Positions 25,296 through 33,404 of a stretch of 33,404 bases of DNA are shown piece by piece. Position 1 is the stretch's first letter, and every line of letters starts with the position of its first letter. Location: assembly GCA_913057195.1 (NCBI GenBank), contig CAJXNL010000020.1, positions 1-33,404 on the forward strand. Direction: 5' to 3'. The stretch comes from an uncultured Wenzhouxiangella sp. (GTDB lineage: Bacteria; Pseudomonadota; Gammaproteobacteria; Xanthomonadales; Wenzhouxiangellaceae). The notes beneath the pieces are model-generated. The model made no database searches and was not told where the DNA came from. It saw only the letters and a program-made list of their open reading frames with translations. Both the position numbers and the translations under genes were made by a program.

Positions 25296-28200
25296 TTGAT
25301 CCATCCATTTTCAACACAATCTGCAGGGCATTGCGGTTTCAGGGCTGTGGCTTTCCAAATCTGCCTTCTGGTCCTGATCTTCGCGGTGGCGACCCCCACA
25401 TTGAGCTGGGCGCAAGATCAAACTTGTGATTCCAGTACACACAGCGGCGGATATAGCGGAGGGTCGGGTGATTCTGGCGACCCCTATCAAATTGCTGACT
25501 TTTGCGATCTAATCGTCCTCTCAAAAAGCAGCGGTGACTGGAATAGCCACTTCATCCAAACCGCCGACATTGCATTCAACGCCGATGAAACGACCGTGGA
25601 TTGGGATGGGGATGGATCACTTGAACACGGTTCTGGTGAGGATGATGCAAAGGGGTTCTCGCCGATAGGCAGCTACGATGCTACACCGTTTACTGGTGTT
25701 TACGATGGCAATGGTCATGTGATTGACCAACTGCATATCAAGCGACCAACGCAAGAAATGATTGGTTTGTTTGGCGCAACAGATGATCAGGCCAACATCA
25801 AAAATTTGGGCGTCATCAATGCTGACATTTCAGCTCAAGGATTTGTGGGCATCTTGGTGGGGTATTTGGATAAGACTGATGGGAGCGGGCCACAAACGAG
25901 TTTGGTTGAGGAGACCTTTGTCACGGGGGTGGTTAGAGGGGAATCCAACACAGGTGGATTGGTTGGAAAAAACAACGACGAAGCGGTGATCAAAGACTCG
26001 TATAGCACGGCATGCGTTGTTAGATTAAGCGACTCGACTTCTGGCTCTTTTGGATCTTTGGTGGGCTTTAACCATCACCGAAGTACAACGAACCGGCCTG
26101 CGATTCAGAGCTCGTATGCAACGGGCAATGTGACCGATGGCGACTGCGATAGCGGTGCAAAGATATCTCCAGGCGGCTTTGTGGGCGAGCAGGTCAGCGG
26201 CGGGGATTTTACAGATAATTTTGTTCTTGCGGGCCTTGCCACTGGCTCGATTATCGGTGCCAGTGCAAAATCCCTAACTGCTCTAAAAGACCAAAGTACC
26301 TACACAAACTGGGACTTCGCGGGTGATCCCGCCGATGGCGTGGATGAAGCGTGGCTCATGACCAACGGTGAGTATCCTCGTCTGGCCTGGGAAGATAAAG
26401 ACACGCTCACTGCCGATCAACTCCATTGGGGTGGCCTAGGCACCCGCTTTAGCCCTTTTCAAATTGATTCACCGGAAGATTTGATCGCCATTTCCAAAAA
26501 TTTAGAGTACTGGGACAAGCACTTTGTTCAGACAGCCGACATCGTCTTCAATGCTGATAAAAACGCAGTCGATTGGGATGGGAATGGCTCGGTTGAGGGG
26601 GGACTGGATGGTAGCGGTTGGAAAATGCTGGGCTCTTTCTCTGGCACCTATGATGGTCAGGGACATGTGATCTCCAATATCTATCGGGACGATGATTCCG
26701 GATCCAATGTTGGTGAGGGGGACGCTGCGTTTATCGATGTGCTTTCGGGCACCGTTCGCAATCTTGTGCTCACTGGCGTGACGATGATCGACGAGGGAAA
26801 CGGCGAGCGAAAGGGTGGTTTCGCGAATGTGATTGAGGCAAGCGCTGTAGTAGAGCGTGTCGGTCTTGAGGGTGAATTCAGATATACAACCACTGCGACT
26901 TATGAGTTTTTTGTTGGCGGCTTTGCAGGAGAAATCCATGGCACCATTCGAGAGTCTTACGCTCTAATCAACGACTTAACTATAGGTGCAAAAAATGATC
27001 GCTCGAGCGGACGTTATGTAGGAGGTTTTGCGGGCAAGTTGTCCGGTACAGCGGTGGTTGAGGACGTTTACGTTGCAGGAAAGCTTGATATTTATCGGCC
27101 AAGTGACTGGGAGAGTCATCCAGCAGAAACAGCTCTTTTCGGGTTTGGATTCAGTGACTCGAACAATCTTCGTCGTTTGTATGTTTCTGTTGAGATTCCT
27201 TGGTGGGATAGTGGAGCGACCACATATGTTGGACCGGTGTCAAATAGCGGTTTTTCCGATCTAAATTTCTATAATGAGGATTTAGATGGGCCCGATGTAT
27301 ATCGAGTAAGCACAAACGCGAAAGCTGCTACAGCCACGCCATTGACTGAGAAGCAAAGCAAGACGCCTAAACCGTTTTACAGTGCAGGCTGGGATTTGGT
27401 TTCCGAGTCCGTAAATGGCAGTGAGGATATTTGGGACTTTGATCAAACCGAAACGGTGAACAACGGTTTCCCGATATTTAGCTGGCAGACTGGTGCGGAC
27501 GATCAGCTCAGTCCATTCGATGGTGGTGTCGGAACACGGGATCGGCCTTTCTTAGTGCGCACGCCGACCCAATTGTTGGGGCTGTCAAAATTCTCAAAAT
27601 ACTGGGATTCTCATTTCCTGCAAACATCCGATATTGACTTTCATCCAAATCCCCCAGAGAACTGGGCAGGAGACGGTGTTGATTGGGATTTGGATGGTGC
27701 GGATGATGACACTTCTACTTCTGGGTTCTCACCGATTGGTTTATCGGGATCTGGATTCAGCGGTACGTACGATGGTGACGGCTTTGAGATTAAAAATCTC
27801 TACATCGATAGAAACAGTTCTGATGATGTCGGGCTTTTTGGCTATACGGATGGCGCGATGCTGACGAATGTCTTTTTGACAGACCCTGTAATCTCGGGTC
27901 GTGGGGATGTCGGTGCGCTGGTTGGAGACGTCTATTCCGCCACGACCATTCGATACGTGCTTGTTTCGAATCCGACCATCAGCAACAGCAACATCCGTGC
28001 AGGTGGTGTCGCTGGTCGGGTGGACAGCAACAGCCTTTTGGATATGGTGGGGGTGGATGGCCTTACTTTAGATGCCGGTAACCGTCTCGTGGGCGGATTG
28101 GTTGGTTTTTTGCGAGATAGCACCATCAAAAGAAGTTTTGCCAGGGGTAAGATTGATACGTCTTCGAACGATGCAGGGGGCTTGGTGGGTCAACTTGGGA

Positions 28201-31200
28201 CTCAGAGCGGAACAAAGGTAACGCTTTTTGACAACTACGCCGCGGTAGCCATCACTATAGACTCCGATGCTGGAGACCAATACAACCATGGCGGTCTTAT
28301 CGGAGGTGCTACTGGCGCAACAATCGCAGAGCTCACTAACAACTATGCAGCGGGCACTGTAGCCAACTCACAGCAATCAGGCGGAATGTTCGGCAACACA
28401 GCTAGCGATACCGTTGTTGAAAACGGTTCTAATAATTTCTGGGATAAAGATAAAGTTTCTCAGGGCTTTGGTGACGATGGGACTACACCCCTAAAGACAG
28501 ACAGCACCTTAAAAATCACCGGAAAAACAACAACCGAGATGCAAACGGTCAGCACCTTCACCGATGCTGGGTGGGATTTTGCAGGCGATTCAGGCGATGG
28601 TGTCGATGAGGTGTGGTTGATGGACGATGGCGTCGACACCGATGATCCTATTGATGGCAGCACCGACAATGACAACTATCCATTCTTGGCATGGGAGGTG
28701 ATCGACACTTTACAGACCGATGATCTTCACTTGGGCGGCTTAGGCACGCGCTTTAGCCCTTTCCAACTTGATTCAGCGGAAGACCTGATCGCCATTTCCC
28801 AAGAATCAGGCTACTGGGATAAGCACTTTATTCAAATAGCCGATATCATTTTTAATCCCGATGAGACGCTTGTGGACTGGGACGGGGATGGTAATGCAGA
28901 TGGAAGCAATCCAGCGGGCTTTTCGCCCATAGGTTCAGATTCGGGTGAAGGTCAACGCTTCATCGGCGCCTATGATGGCCAGGGCCATACCATTGAGAAT
29001 CTATACATTAACCGAGGCGATAAATTCCTCGGGCTATTTGGTTATGTCCGTGACGCTACGCTCTCAAATCTCATGATTCGAGGAGAGGTGACAAGCACTG
29101 AAAGCTCCGGGGGTGGTCGAACGGGGCTCTTGGCCGGATTCATGATTGATTCTAATGTTCAGAGTGTCGGTGTGGAGGGCAGTGTGACCGACGCTGACTC
29201 TCCCGATGGCGACAGAAAAGGTGGCTTGGTGGGTCAGATGGCCGATGCCAGCACAATCGCCGACAGTTTTGCGCATGTGATTGTCTCCTCACAGTCAGAC
29301 GACGAATTAGGCGGATTGGTTGGTCGAGCAGAGGGCGCCATCGACAGGAGTTTTTCCACCGGCACAGTCACCAGCATCAACGACCAGAAAATCGGCGGAC
29401 TGGCAGGGGAGGATGATACCTCCTTGGTCGCCTCGGGCTCATATTACTTAAATACCGCGGCCAGCAAATCTGCCGTTGGTGATCCAAAGACCGCTACTGA
29501 GCTCAAGCAGATTGGCACGTTTTCAACTTGGTCGATTACAAAGACTTACTCGGATGCTGCAAGTGATCCTTCTCTGATCTGGGGCATTTGTGAGGGCTCG
29601 AGCTTTCCTTATCTGCTCAACCAATACGCCTCAGATCCCTGTGTCTTGAGCGCATTGGGTGTCGAAGTGGTGGGCTCTGACAACACGGCGACGTCACTCT
29701 CTCGAGTGATCGCAGCAGACCCGTTTGGTGTGCGGGTGAGTGCGTTCAATGGGTTTGATCAGCCTTTGGTGGTTGATAGCCCATTGGACTTTTCGTTGAC
29801 AGCCATTCATGACCCGAACAACAACGCCAGCTCCAATCTGGCCGAGGCAGACACCTCGGCCTCGGCTGTGAGCCTAACAGGCACGACAGCGCCGTTTAGT
29901 GCGGAGATTGCGGCAGGCAATGCAGCGCTGGTGGTGAACAATCTGGTTTATACCCAGATTGATGACAACGAGACCACACAGCCGCTGCGTATCACTGCCT
30001 CGGCCATGACCCCTGATGGTGTGCAGATCACTGGCTTTCAGGAGCTGCCGGCTGACGCCTCTGAGGTGGTGTTGACCCTCCCAGGCAGCAGTGTCTCGGT
30101 GGACAGCAGCACCAGCATCACCGCGACCGTGCAAAGCGCCGGGACCAATGCCACGGTGCTGGAAGGCCAAGCCGTGACCTTAACCACCGACTTTGGCTCG
30201 TTTAGCAACAGTACGATCGAACAAACCACTACCGCCACCACCAACTCGAATGGTCAGATCACCGCGACCTTGTACAGCACCACCCCTGGCACCGCCACGA
30301 TCACGGCCAGTTCGTGCTTGGACAACTGCGCTGTGACTCAAGCCGACAACAAGACTGTTGAGTTTGAGCCGGGGGCGTTGGCTTCGTTTGATATCGCCTC
30401 TATTCCTGACACCACAGCAGGGGTCGGGTTCTCCACATCCGTCACGGCATTAGACCAATATGGCAATGTCATTACCACCGACCAAGGGATAGGCTCTCCA
30501 ACCCCCACCTTGTCACCGGCGACCACGTCGGGCAATACCACTGGCCCCACGCTGAACGCTTTTAGCGATGGCGTGGCGAGTTTGACGGGCACGATCCAGC
30601 AGACGGGGACTTACAGCATTGATGTGGCAGACGGTAGCGTGAGCCAAACCTCCAACACGTTCGCTATCACCCCCGCCTCGCCAGATGACCTCGTAATCGA
30701 GAGTGGCGATAACCAATCCGCAGATGTACTGACAGCCTTGGGGGCGCCACTCGAAGTGAAGGTGGTTGATGCGTTTGACAACCCCATTTCAGGTCAAGCG
30801 GTGAGCTGGGATACAGGCGGAGAAGGGTCGATCCAACCTGACAATGCGGTGACCGACAGCAATGGTGAAGTCACGGCCACCTGGACGCTGGGGCCGGTGG
30901 CGGGCGCACAGACCGCTCAGGCCTCGGTCTCGGGGCTGACAAGCGTGACGTTCGATGCCACCGCTGATGCGGGTCCCGCTGCACGCCTCCAACTGAACAA
31001 TCTCACACCCAACTCGGTGGACGCTGGGACGACGTTCTCGGTGGATGCCATCATCACCGACGCCCAGGGCAATGCAGTCCTTGATAGTGAAGTGGATGAC
31101 ACCTTGAAGGTGAGCCTGATGGACGCCAGCGGCACGGCGACACAGGCGAGCCTGGCAGGCACCACTCAGCAGAATGCCACCACAGCCACCACCCCCTTCT

Positions 31201-33356
31201 CAGATCTGTCGATCACCGAGGCCGGTGCATACACGATCCGCGTCCAAGACACAGCCTCCAAGCTTGGGTTTGGGCTGTCTGCGCCGGTGACCATCACCCC
31301 CGCGGCGGCCGATGCCGCTCAATCGAGTTTGAGCGTGGACCCCAATGCGCTGGCCTCAAACGGCGAGGCCACGGCTGAGGTGATGGTGACGGTCCGAGAC
31401 CAATACGGCAATGTGCGCACTTCAGGCGGGGACGATGTGTTCATCACCGCAAGCTCAGGGCAGGTCAGTGAGGTCACCGATCAACAAGACGGCACCTACA
31501 CGGCCACCTTGACCTCATCGACCGAGGCGGGGGACCACACGGTGACGGCTTATCTGGGCACCGATGCCACCGGGGCGAAGGTGGGCGGCACAGCCGGTGA
31601 TCAGCCCATTCGCTACACGGTGGGGGTGCCCCACCAGCTCAGTGTGGTGGCCGGCCCCCAATCGAGCACCACCGCCGGTGATGCCATCACCACCAATGAT
31701 GGCTCGGCCCTGGCCTTTGCGATTGAAGATGTCAACGGCAACCGGATTGAGGATGCGATCCAGACGGTGAGTGTCCGCTTAAGCCGCGACAAGGGCGCGA
31801 CCTTGAGTGGCACCCTAAGCCAGGCGGCCGTCGATGGTGTGGCGCGCTTTGGGGACCTGTCCATTGATCTGGCGGGGGGCTACAGCCTGACGGCGACGGC
31901 GACGGGCCTGGAGGAGGCGATCACCGAGCCGTTGAGGATTGAGGTGGGCCCGCCGGCCGAGTACGCCTTGAGCTTGGCGCCCTCGAAGCAGCTTCGCACG
32001 GTGCCGTTTGCGGTGACGGCGACCTTGACCGACCGGATGGGCAATCCGGTGGTCTCAGAGACCTCGCGGACGTTCGAGGTGAGCGCAAGCCCAATCAATG
32101 ATGATGCCGACGGCAACGCCGGTGCGTTCTACCAAGACACCCCGACCAACACCACGCCCACAGGGACCTTGAGCGCAGGCGAGTCCAATGTGGCGATCAC
32201 CGGGCTGATCTACACCGGCTTAAGTGACATCAATAAAGCCCAGGACCTGACCTTGAGGGTGGCCGAGCCAGGGGCGGGGGGCAGCACACCCGCCAAGACA
32301 AGCACACGGCCAATGACGCAGCCAACGGGCCAAGCCACACCGCCCAGCACCGCTCAAGCCACGGGCTTGGACGGTGAGATCACCTTTGCGGTCAGAGACA
32401 TTGAGATTGTGCTCGACAGTGTGGACGAGCGGATCTTGGTCGGCGGCGATGAGGCCGGTGCTGAGGCCAACACCCAGACGGTGATCACGGCCACGCTTAA
32501 AGACATCAACGGTGACCCGGTGCCGTATACGGATCTGTTTGTGAGCACCAGCTTAGGCAGCTTGGAAGCCGGGGGCACGGCCTTGACCAGCCCAGGCGCG
32601 GTGATGACCGATGATCAGGGCCAGATCGAGGTGGTGCTGGCCTCTGGGTCGGATCCAGGGGAGGCGATGGTGGTGGTGCAGACCCCTGGGGCGAGTCAAA
32701 GCGCGCAGGCGGTGCAGGTGATCACCCCGCCGACCAAGCTGACCGACTACAGCCCTGAGCCGACCTCAGGTGGGGGAGACACCGACAGTGGCGACAATGG
32801 CGATAACAACACCGGCGACAACAACACCGGTGGCGACACCGGCGGCGGCACCTCCAGCGGTGACGATCCCAACGCACCGACGGTGGAGGACTATGAGAAC
32901 GCCGGGGTGACCGGTGTGGATGAGGGCAATGTCGATGACATCAACGAGATCATTGGCAAGCTGCCCCCGGGGGATAAGGACAGCCTTGATGAGATCCAAT
33001 CCACGGTGGATGCCTACAACGCCTTGCTTGATACCGTCGATGATCCCAACAGCGATCTGGATCTCACGGCCGCGGACTATCAGGCGATGGGCTTTGATGA
33101 GGTGGACACCAGTGAGGAGGTGTTTGAGCTCAACAAGCGCTTGGCCAAAGCCAAGATGTCTGAGATCGACACCTACGCCAAGCTCAAGGCGTTCATTGAG
33201 GCGATCCTGGCGTTTGTGTTCCAGCGGGCTTTGCCCATACCGCTGCTGGGGCCGCTGAGTCAGTGGGTGCTGATCGGCACGCTATTGGCGGTGGGACTGA
33301 TGGCCGCGCGGCGCCGACGCCCCGGCTCGATGACCGATCACCCATCGGTGGGGTGA
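25296..33356 (+). CDS. Giant GLUG/Ig-like surface protein with IPTL-type C-terminal tail
   Basis: This 2686-residue predicted surface protein starts with a signal peptide (VAFQICLLVLIFAVATP...SWA). Residues about 58-1460 form four related modules, starting near 58, 376, 745 and 1144, each with a GTRFSPFQI/DLIAIS...W.KHF.QTADI.FN opening, an acidic DWDGDG loop, a YDGQGH turn and several GLUG motifs (GGLVG...SYATG-like; about 13 in total). About eight bacterial Ig-like (invasin/filamin-type) domains follow (about 1490-2488), then a Gly/Asp/Asn linker, two DY helical modules (about 2529 and 2590), and IPLLGPLSQW, membrane segment, RRRR at 2648-2675. This predicts an adhesin-like protein processed by an exosortase-type system. 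TTG 25296 is the earliest start; GTG 25347 is possible. No enzyme motif is seen. Confidence 0.85.
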   Translation: MIHPFSTQSAGHCGFRAVAFQICLLVLIFAVATPTLSWAQDQTCDSSTHSGGYSGGSGDSGDPYQIADFCDLIVLSKSSGDWNSHFIQTADIAFNADETTVDWDGDGSLEHGSGEDDAKGFSPIGSYDATPFTGVYDGNGHVIDQLHIKRPTQEMIGLFGATDDQANIKNLGVINADISAQGFVGILVGYLDKTDGSGPQTSLVEETFVTGVVRGESNTGGLVGKNNDEAVIKDSYSTACVVRLSDSTSGSFGSLVGFNHHRSTTNRPAIQSSYATGNVTDGDCDSGAKISPGGFVGEQVSGGDFTDNFVLAGLATGSIIGASAKSLTALKDQSTYTNWDFAGDPADGVDEAWLMTNGEYPRLAWEDKDTLTADQLHWGGLGTRFSPFQIDSPEDLIAISKNLEYWDKHFVQTADIVFNADKNAVDWDGNGSVEGGLDGSGWKMLGSFSGTYDGQGHVISNIYRDDDSGSNVGEGDAAFIDVLSGTVRNLVLTGVTMIDEGNGERKGGFANVIEASAVVERVGLEGEFRYTTTATYEFFVGGFAGEIHGTIRESYALINDLTIGAKNDRSSGRYVGGFAGKLSGTAVVEDVYVAGKLDIYRPSDWESHPAETALFGFGFSDSNNLRRLYVSVEIPWWDSGATTYVGPVSNSGFSDLNFYNEDLDGPDVYRVSTNAKAATATPLTEKQSKTPKPFYSAGWDLVSESVNGSEDIWDFDQTETVNNGFPIFSWQTGADDQLSPFDGGVGTRDRPFLVRTPTQLLGLSKFSKYWDSHFLQTSDIDFHPNPPENWAGDGVDWDLDGADDDTSTSGFSPIGLSGSGFSGTYDGDGFEIKNLYIDRNSSDDVGLFGYTDGAMLTNVFLTDPVISGRGDVGALVGDVYSATTIRYVLVSNPTISNSNIRAGGVAGRVDSNSLLDMVGVDGLTLDAGNRLVGGLVGFLRDSTIKRSFARGKIDTSSNDAGGLVGQLGTQSGTKVTLFDNYAAVAITIDSDAGDQYNHGGLIGGATGATIAELTNNYAAGTVANSQQSGGMFGNTASDTVVENGSNNFWDKDKVSQGFGDDGTTPLKTDSTLKITGKTTTEMQTVSTFTDAGWDFAGDSGDGVDEVWLMDDGVDTDDPIDGSTDNDNYPFLAWEVIDTLQTDDLHLGGLGTRFSPFQLDSAEDLIAISQESGYWDKHFIQIADIIFNPDETLVDWDGDGNADGSNPAGFSPIGSDSGEGQRFIGAYDGQGHTIENLYINRGDKFLGLFGYVRDATLSNLMIRGEVTSTESSGGGRTGLLAGFMIDSNVQSVGVEGSVTDADSPDGDRKGGLVGQMADASTIADSFAHVIVSSQSDDELGGLVGRAEGAIDRSFSTGTVTSINDQKIGGLAGEDDTSLVASGSYYLNTAASKSAVGDPKTATELKQIGTFSTWSITKTYSDAASDPSLIWGICEGSSFPYLLNQYASDPCVLSALGVEVVGSDNTATSLSRVIAADPFGVRVSAFNGFDQPLVVDSPLDFSLTAIHDPNNNASSNLAEADTSASAVSLTGTTAPFSAEIAAGNAALVVNNLVYTQIDDNETTQPLRITASAMTPDGVQITGFQELPADASEVVLTLPGSSVSVDSSTSITATVQSAGTNATVLEGQAVTLTTDFGSFSNSTIEQTTTATTNSNGQITATLYSTTPGTATITASSCLDNCAVTQADNKTVEFEPGALASFDIASIPDTTAGVGFSTSVTALDQYGNVITTDQGIGSPTPTLSPATTSGNTTGPTLNAFSDGVASLTGTIQQTGTYSIDVADGSVSQTSNTFAITPASPDDLVIESGDNQSADVLTALGAPLEVKVVDAFDNPISGQAVSWDTGGEGSIQPDNAVTDSNGEVTATWTLGPVAGAQTAQASVSGLTSVTFDATADAGPAARLQLNNLTPNSVDAGTTFSVDAIITDAQGNAVLDSEVDDTLKVSLMDASGTATQASLAGTTQQNATTATTPFSDLSITEAGAYTIRVQDTASKLGFGLSAPVTITPAAADAAQSSLSVDPNALASNGEATAEVMVTVRDQYGNVRTSGGDDVFITASSGQVSEVTDQQDGTYTATLTSSTEAGDHTVTAYLGTDATGAKVGGTAGDQPIRYTVGVPHQLSVVAGPQSSTTAGDAITTNDGSALAFAIEDVNGNRIEDAIQTVSVRLSRDKGATLSGTLSQAAVDGVARFGDLSIDLAGGYSLTATATGLEEAITEPLRIEVGPPAEYALSLAPSKQLRTVPFAVTATLTDRMGNPVVSETSRTFEVSASPINDDADGNAGAFYQDTPTNTTPTGTLSAGESNVAITGLIYTGLSDINKAQDLTLRVAEPGAGGSTPAKTSTRPMTQPTGQATPPSTAQATGLDGEITFAVRDIEIVLDSVDERILVGGDEAGAEANTQTVITATLKDINGDPVPYTDLFVSTSLGSLEAGGTALTSPGAVMTDDQGQIEVVLASGSDPGEAMVVVQTPGASQSAQAVQVITPPTKLTDYSPEPTSGGGDTDSGDNGDNNTGDNNTGGDTGGGTSSGDDPNAPTVEDYENAGVTGVDEGNVDDINEIIGKLPPGDKDSLDEIQSTVDAYNALLDTVDDPNSDLDLTAADYQAMGFDEVDTSEEVFELNKRLAKAKMSEIDTYAKLKAFIEAILAFVFQRALPIPLLGPLSQWVLIGTLLAVGLMAARRRRPGSMTDHPSVG
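26421..26495 (+). repeat. In-frame DNA repeat, copy 1 (module 2 opening)
   Basis: This 75-base stretch encodes LHWGGLGTRFSPFQIDSPED and the following LIAIS. It is nearly identical in DNA to 28725-28799, 2304 bases (768 codons) downstream, in direct orientation. Confidence 0.85.
28725..28799 (+). repeat. In-frame DNA repeat, copy 2 (module 4 opening)
   Basis: This is the partner of 26421-26495, encoding LHLGGLGTRFSPFQLDSAED and LIAIS. Most differences are third-codon changes. Confidence 0.85.
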
Positions 33357-33404
33357 TCGAAGCGCCCATCGCTCAACCCATTCCAAGTTCATGCGTTGGG
33401 CTGA

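Noticed and set aside
25154-25429. 91-residue ORF before the giant gene
   Set aside because: It overlaps the phased repeats and the giant signal peptide, and shows no family features. It is mentioned only as a possible source of a longer N-terminus.
33373-33404. Possible terminator after the giant gene
   Set aside because: TCAACCCA and TGGGCTGA pair with one mismatch and a 16-base loop; the window ends before any T-run could be seen.

Overview
The window is a Gammaproteobacterial chromosome segment of moderately high GC. The first third is a conserved housekeeping block: tRNA-His, tig, clpP, clpX, lon, hupB, tRNA-Val, tRNA-Asp, ppiD, then fabI on the opposite strand. This order (protease/chaperone genes, HU-beta, PpiD, FabI) is the one I know from pseudomonads and relatives. 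I cannot name a genus; the envelope proteins and serine acyltransferase type below suggest an environmental, possibly marine, lineage.

Layout: (1) 1-9358 holds protein folding, proteolysis, nucleoid and fatty-acid genes. (2) 9465-14343 is a compact TetR / RND adaptor / RND pump operon with ATGA overlaps and a 12-base palindrome upstream; no outer-membrane channel gene is present. (3) 14344-16361 holds a 410-base non-coding stretch with a C9 tract, then an exported parallel beta-helix protein with a hydrophobic/arginine C-terminal sorting-type tail. (4) 16404-21531 has tRNA-Arg overlapping the end of rnd (RNase D), and, divergently, a periplasmic formylglycine-generating-enzyme-like protein, a CDF metal exporter and an MFS transporter. 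(5) 21537-23331 (minus strand) is a serine/homoserine O-acyltransferase translationally coupled to a cysteine dioxygenase, followed by tRNA-Leu. (6) 23472-24998 is an iron-sulfur bacterial photolyase. (7) 25296-33356 is a single 8-kb ORF for a 2686-residue surface protein: four beta-rich GLUG modules, each with an acidic DxDxDG loop, then about eight bacterial Ig-like domains, an acidic linker, two helical DY modules and an IPTL-type C-terminal tail.

Most unusual points: the rnd stop codon is U8-A9-G10 of tRNA-Arg, so tRNA 5' processing would cut the RNase D message; four 16-base repeats at 19-21 base spacing precede the giant surface protein; that protein has a sharp internal base-composition change and long in-frame DNA repeats; a serine acyltransferase is coupled to a cysteine dioxygenase that keeps all active-site residues; and a formylglycine-generating-enzyme-like protein lacking the catalytic cysteine is coupled to a metal exporter. 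No CRISPR array, insertion sequence, prophage or plasmid gene was seen.
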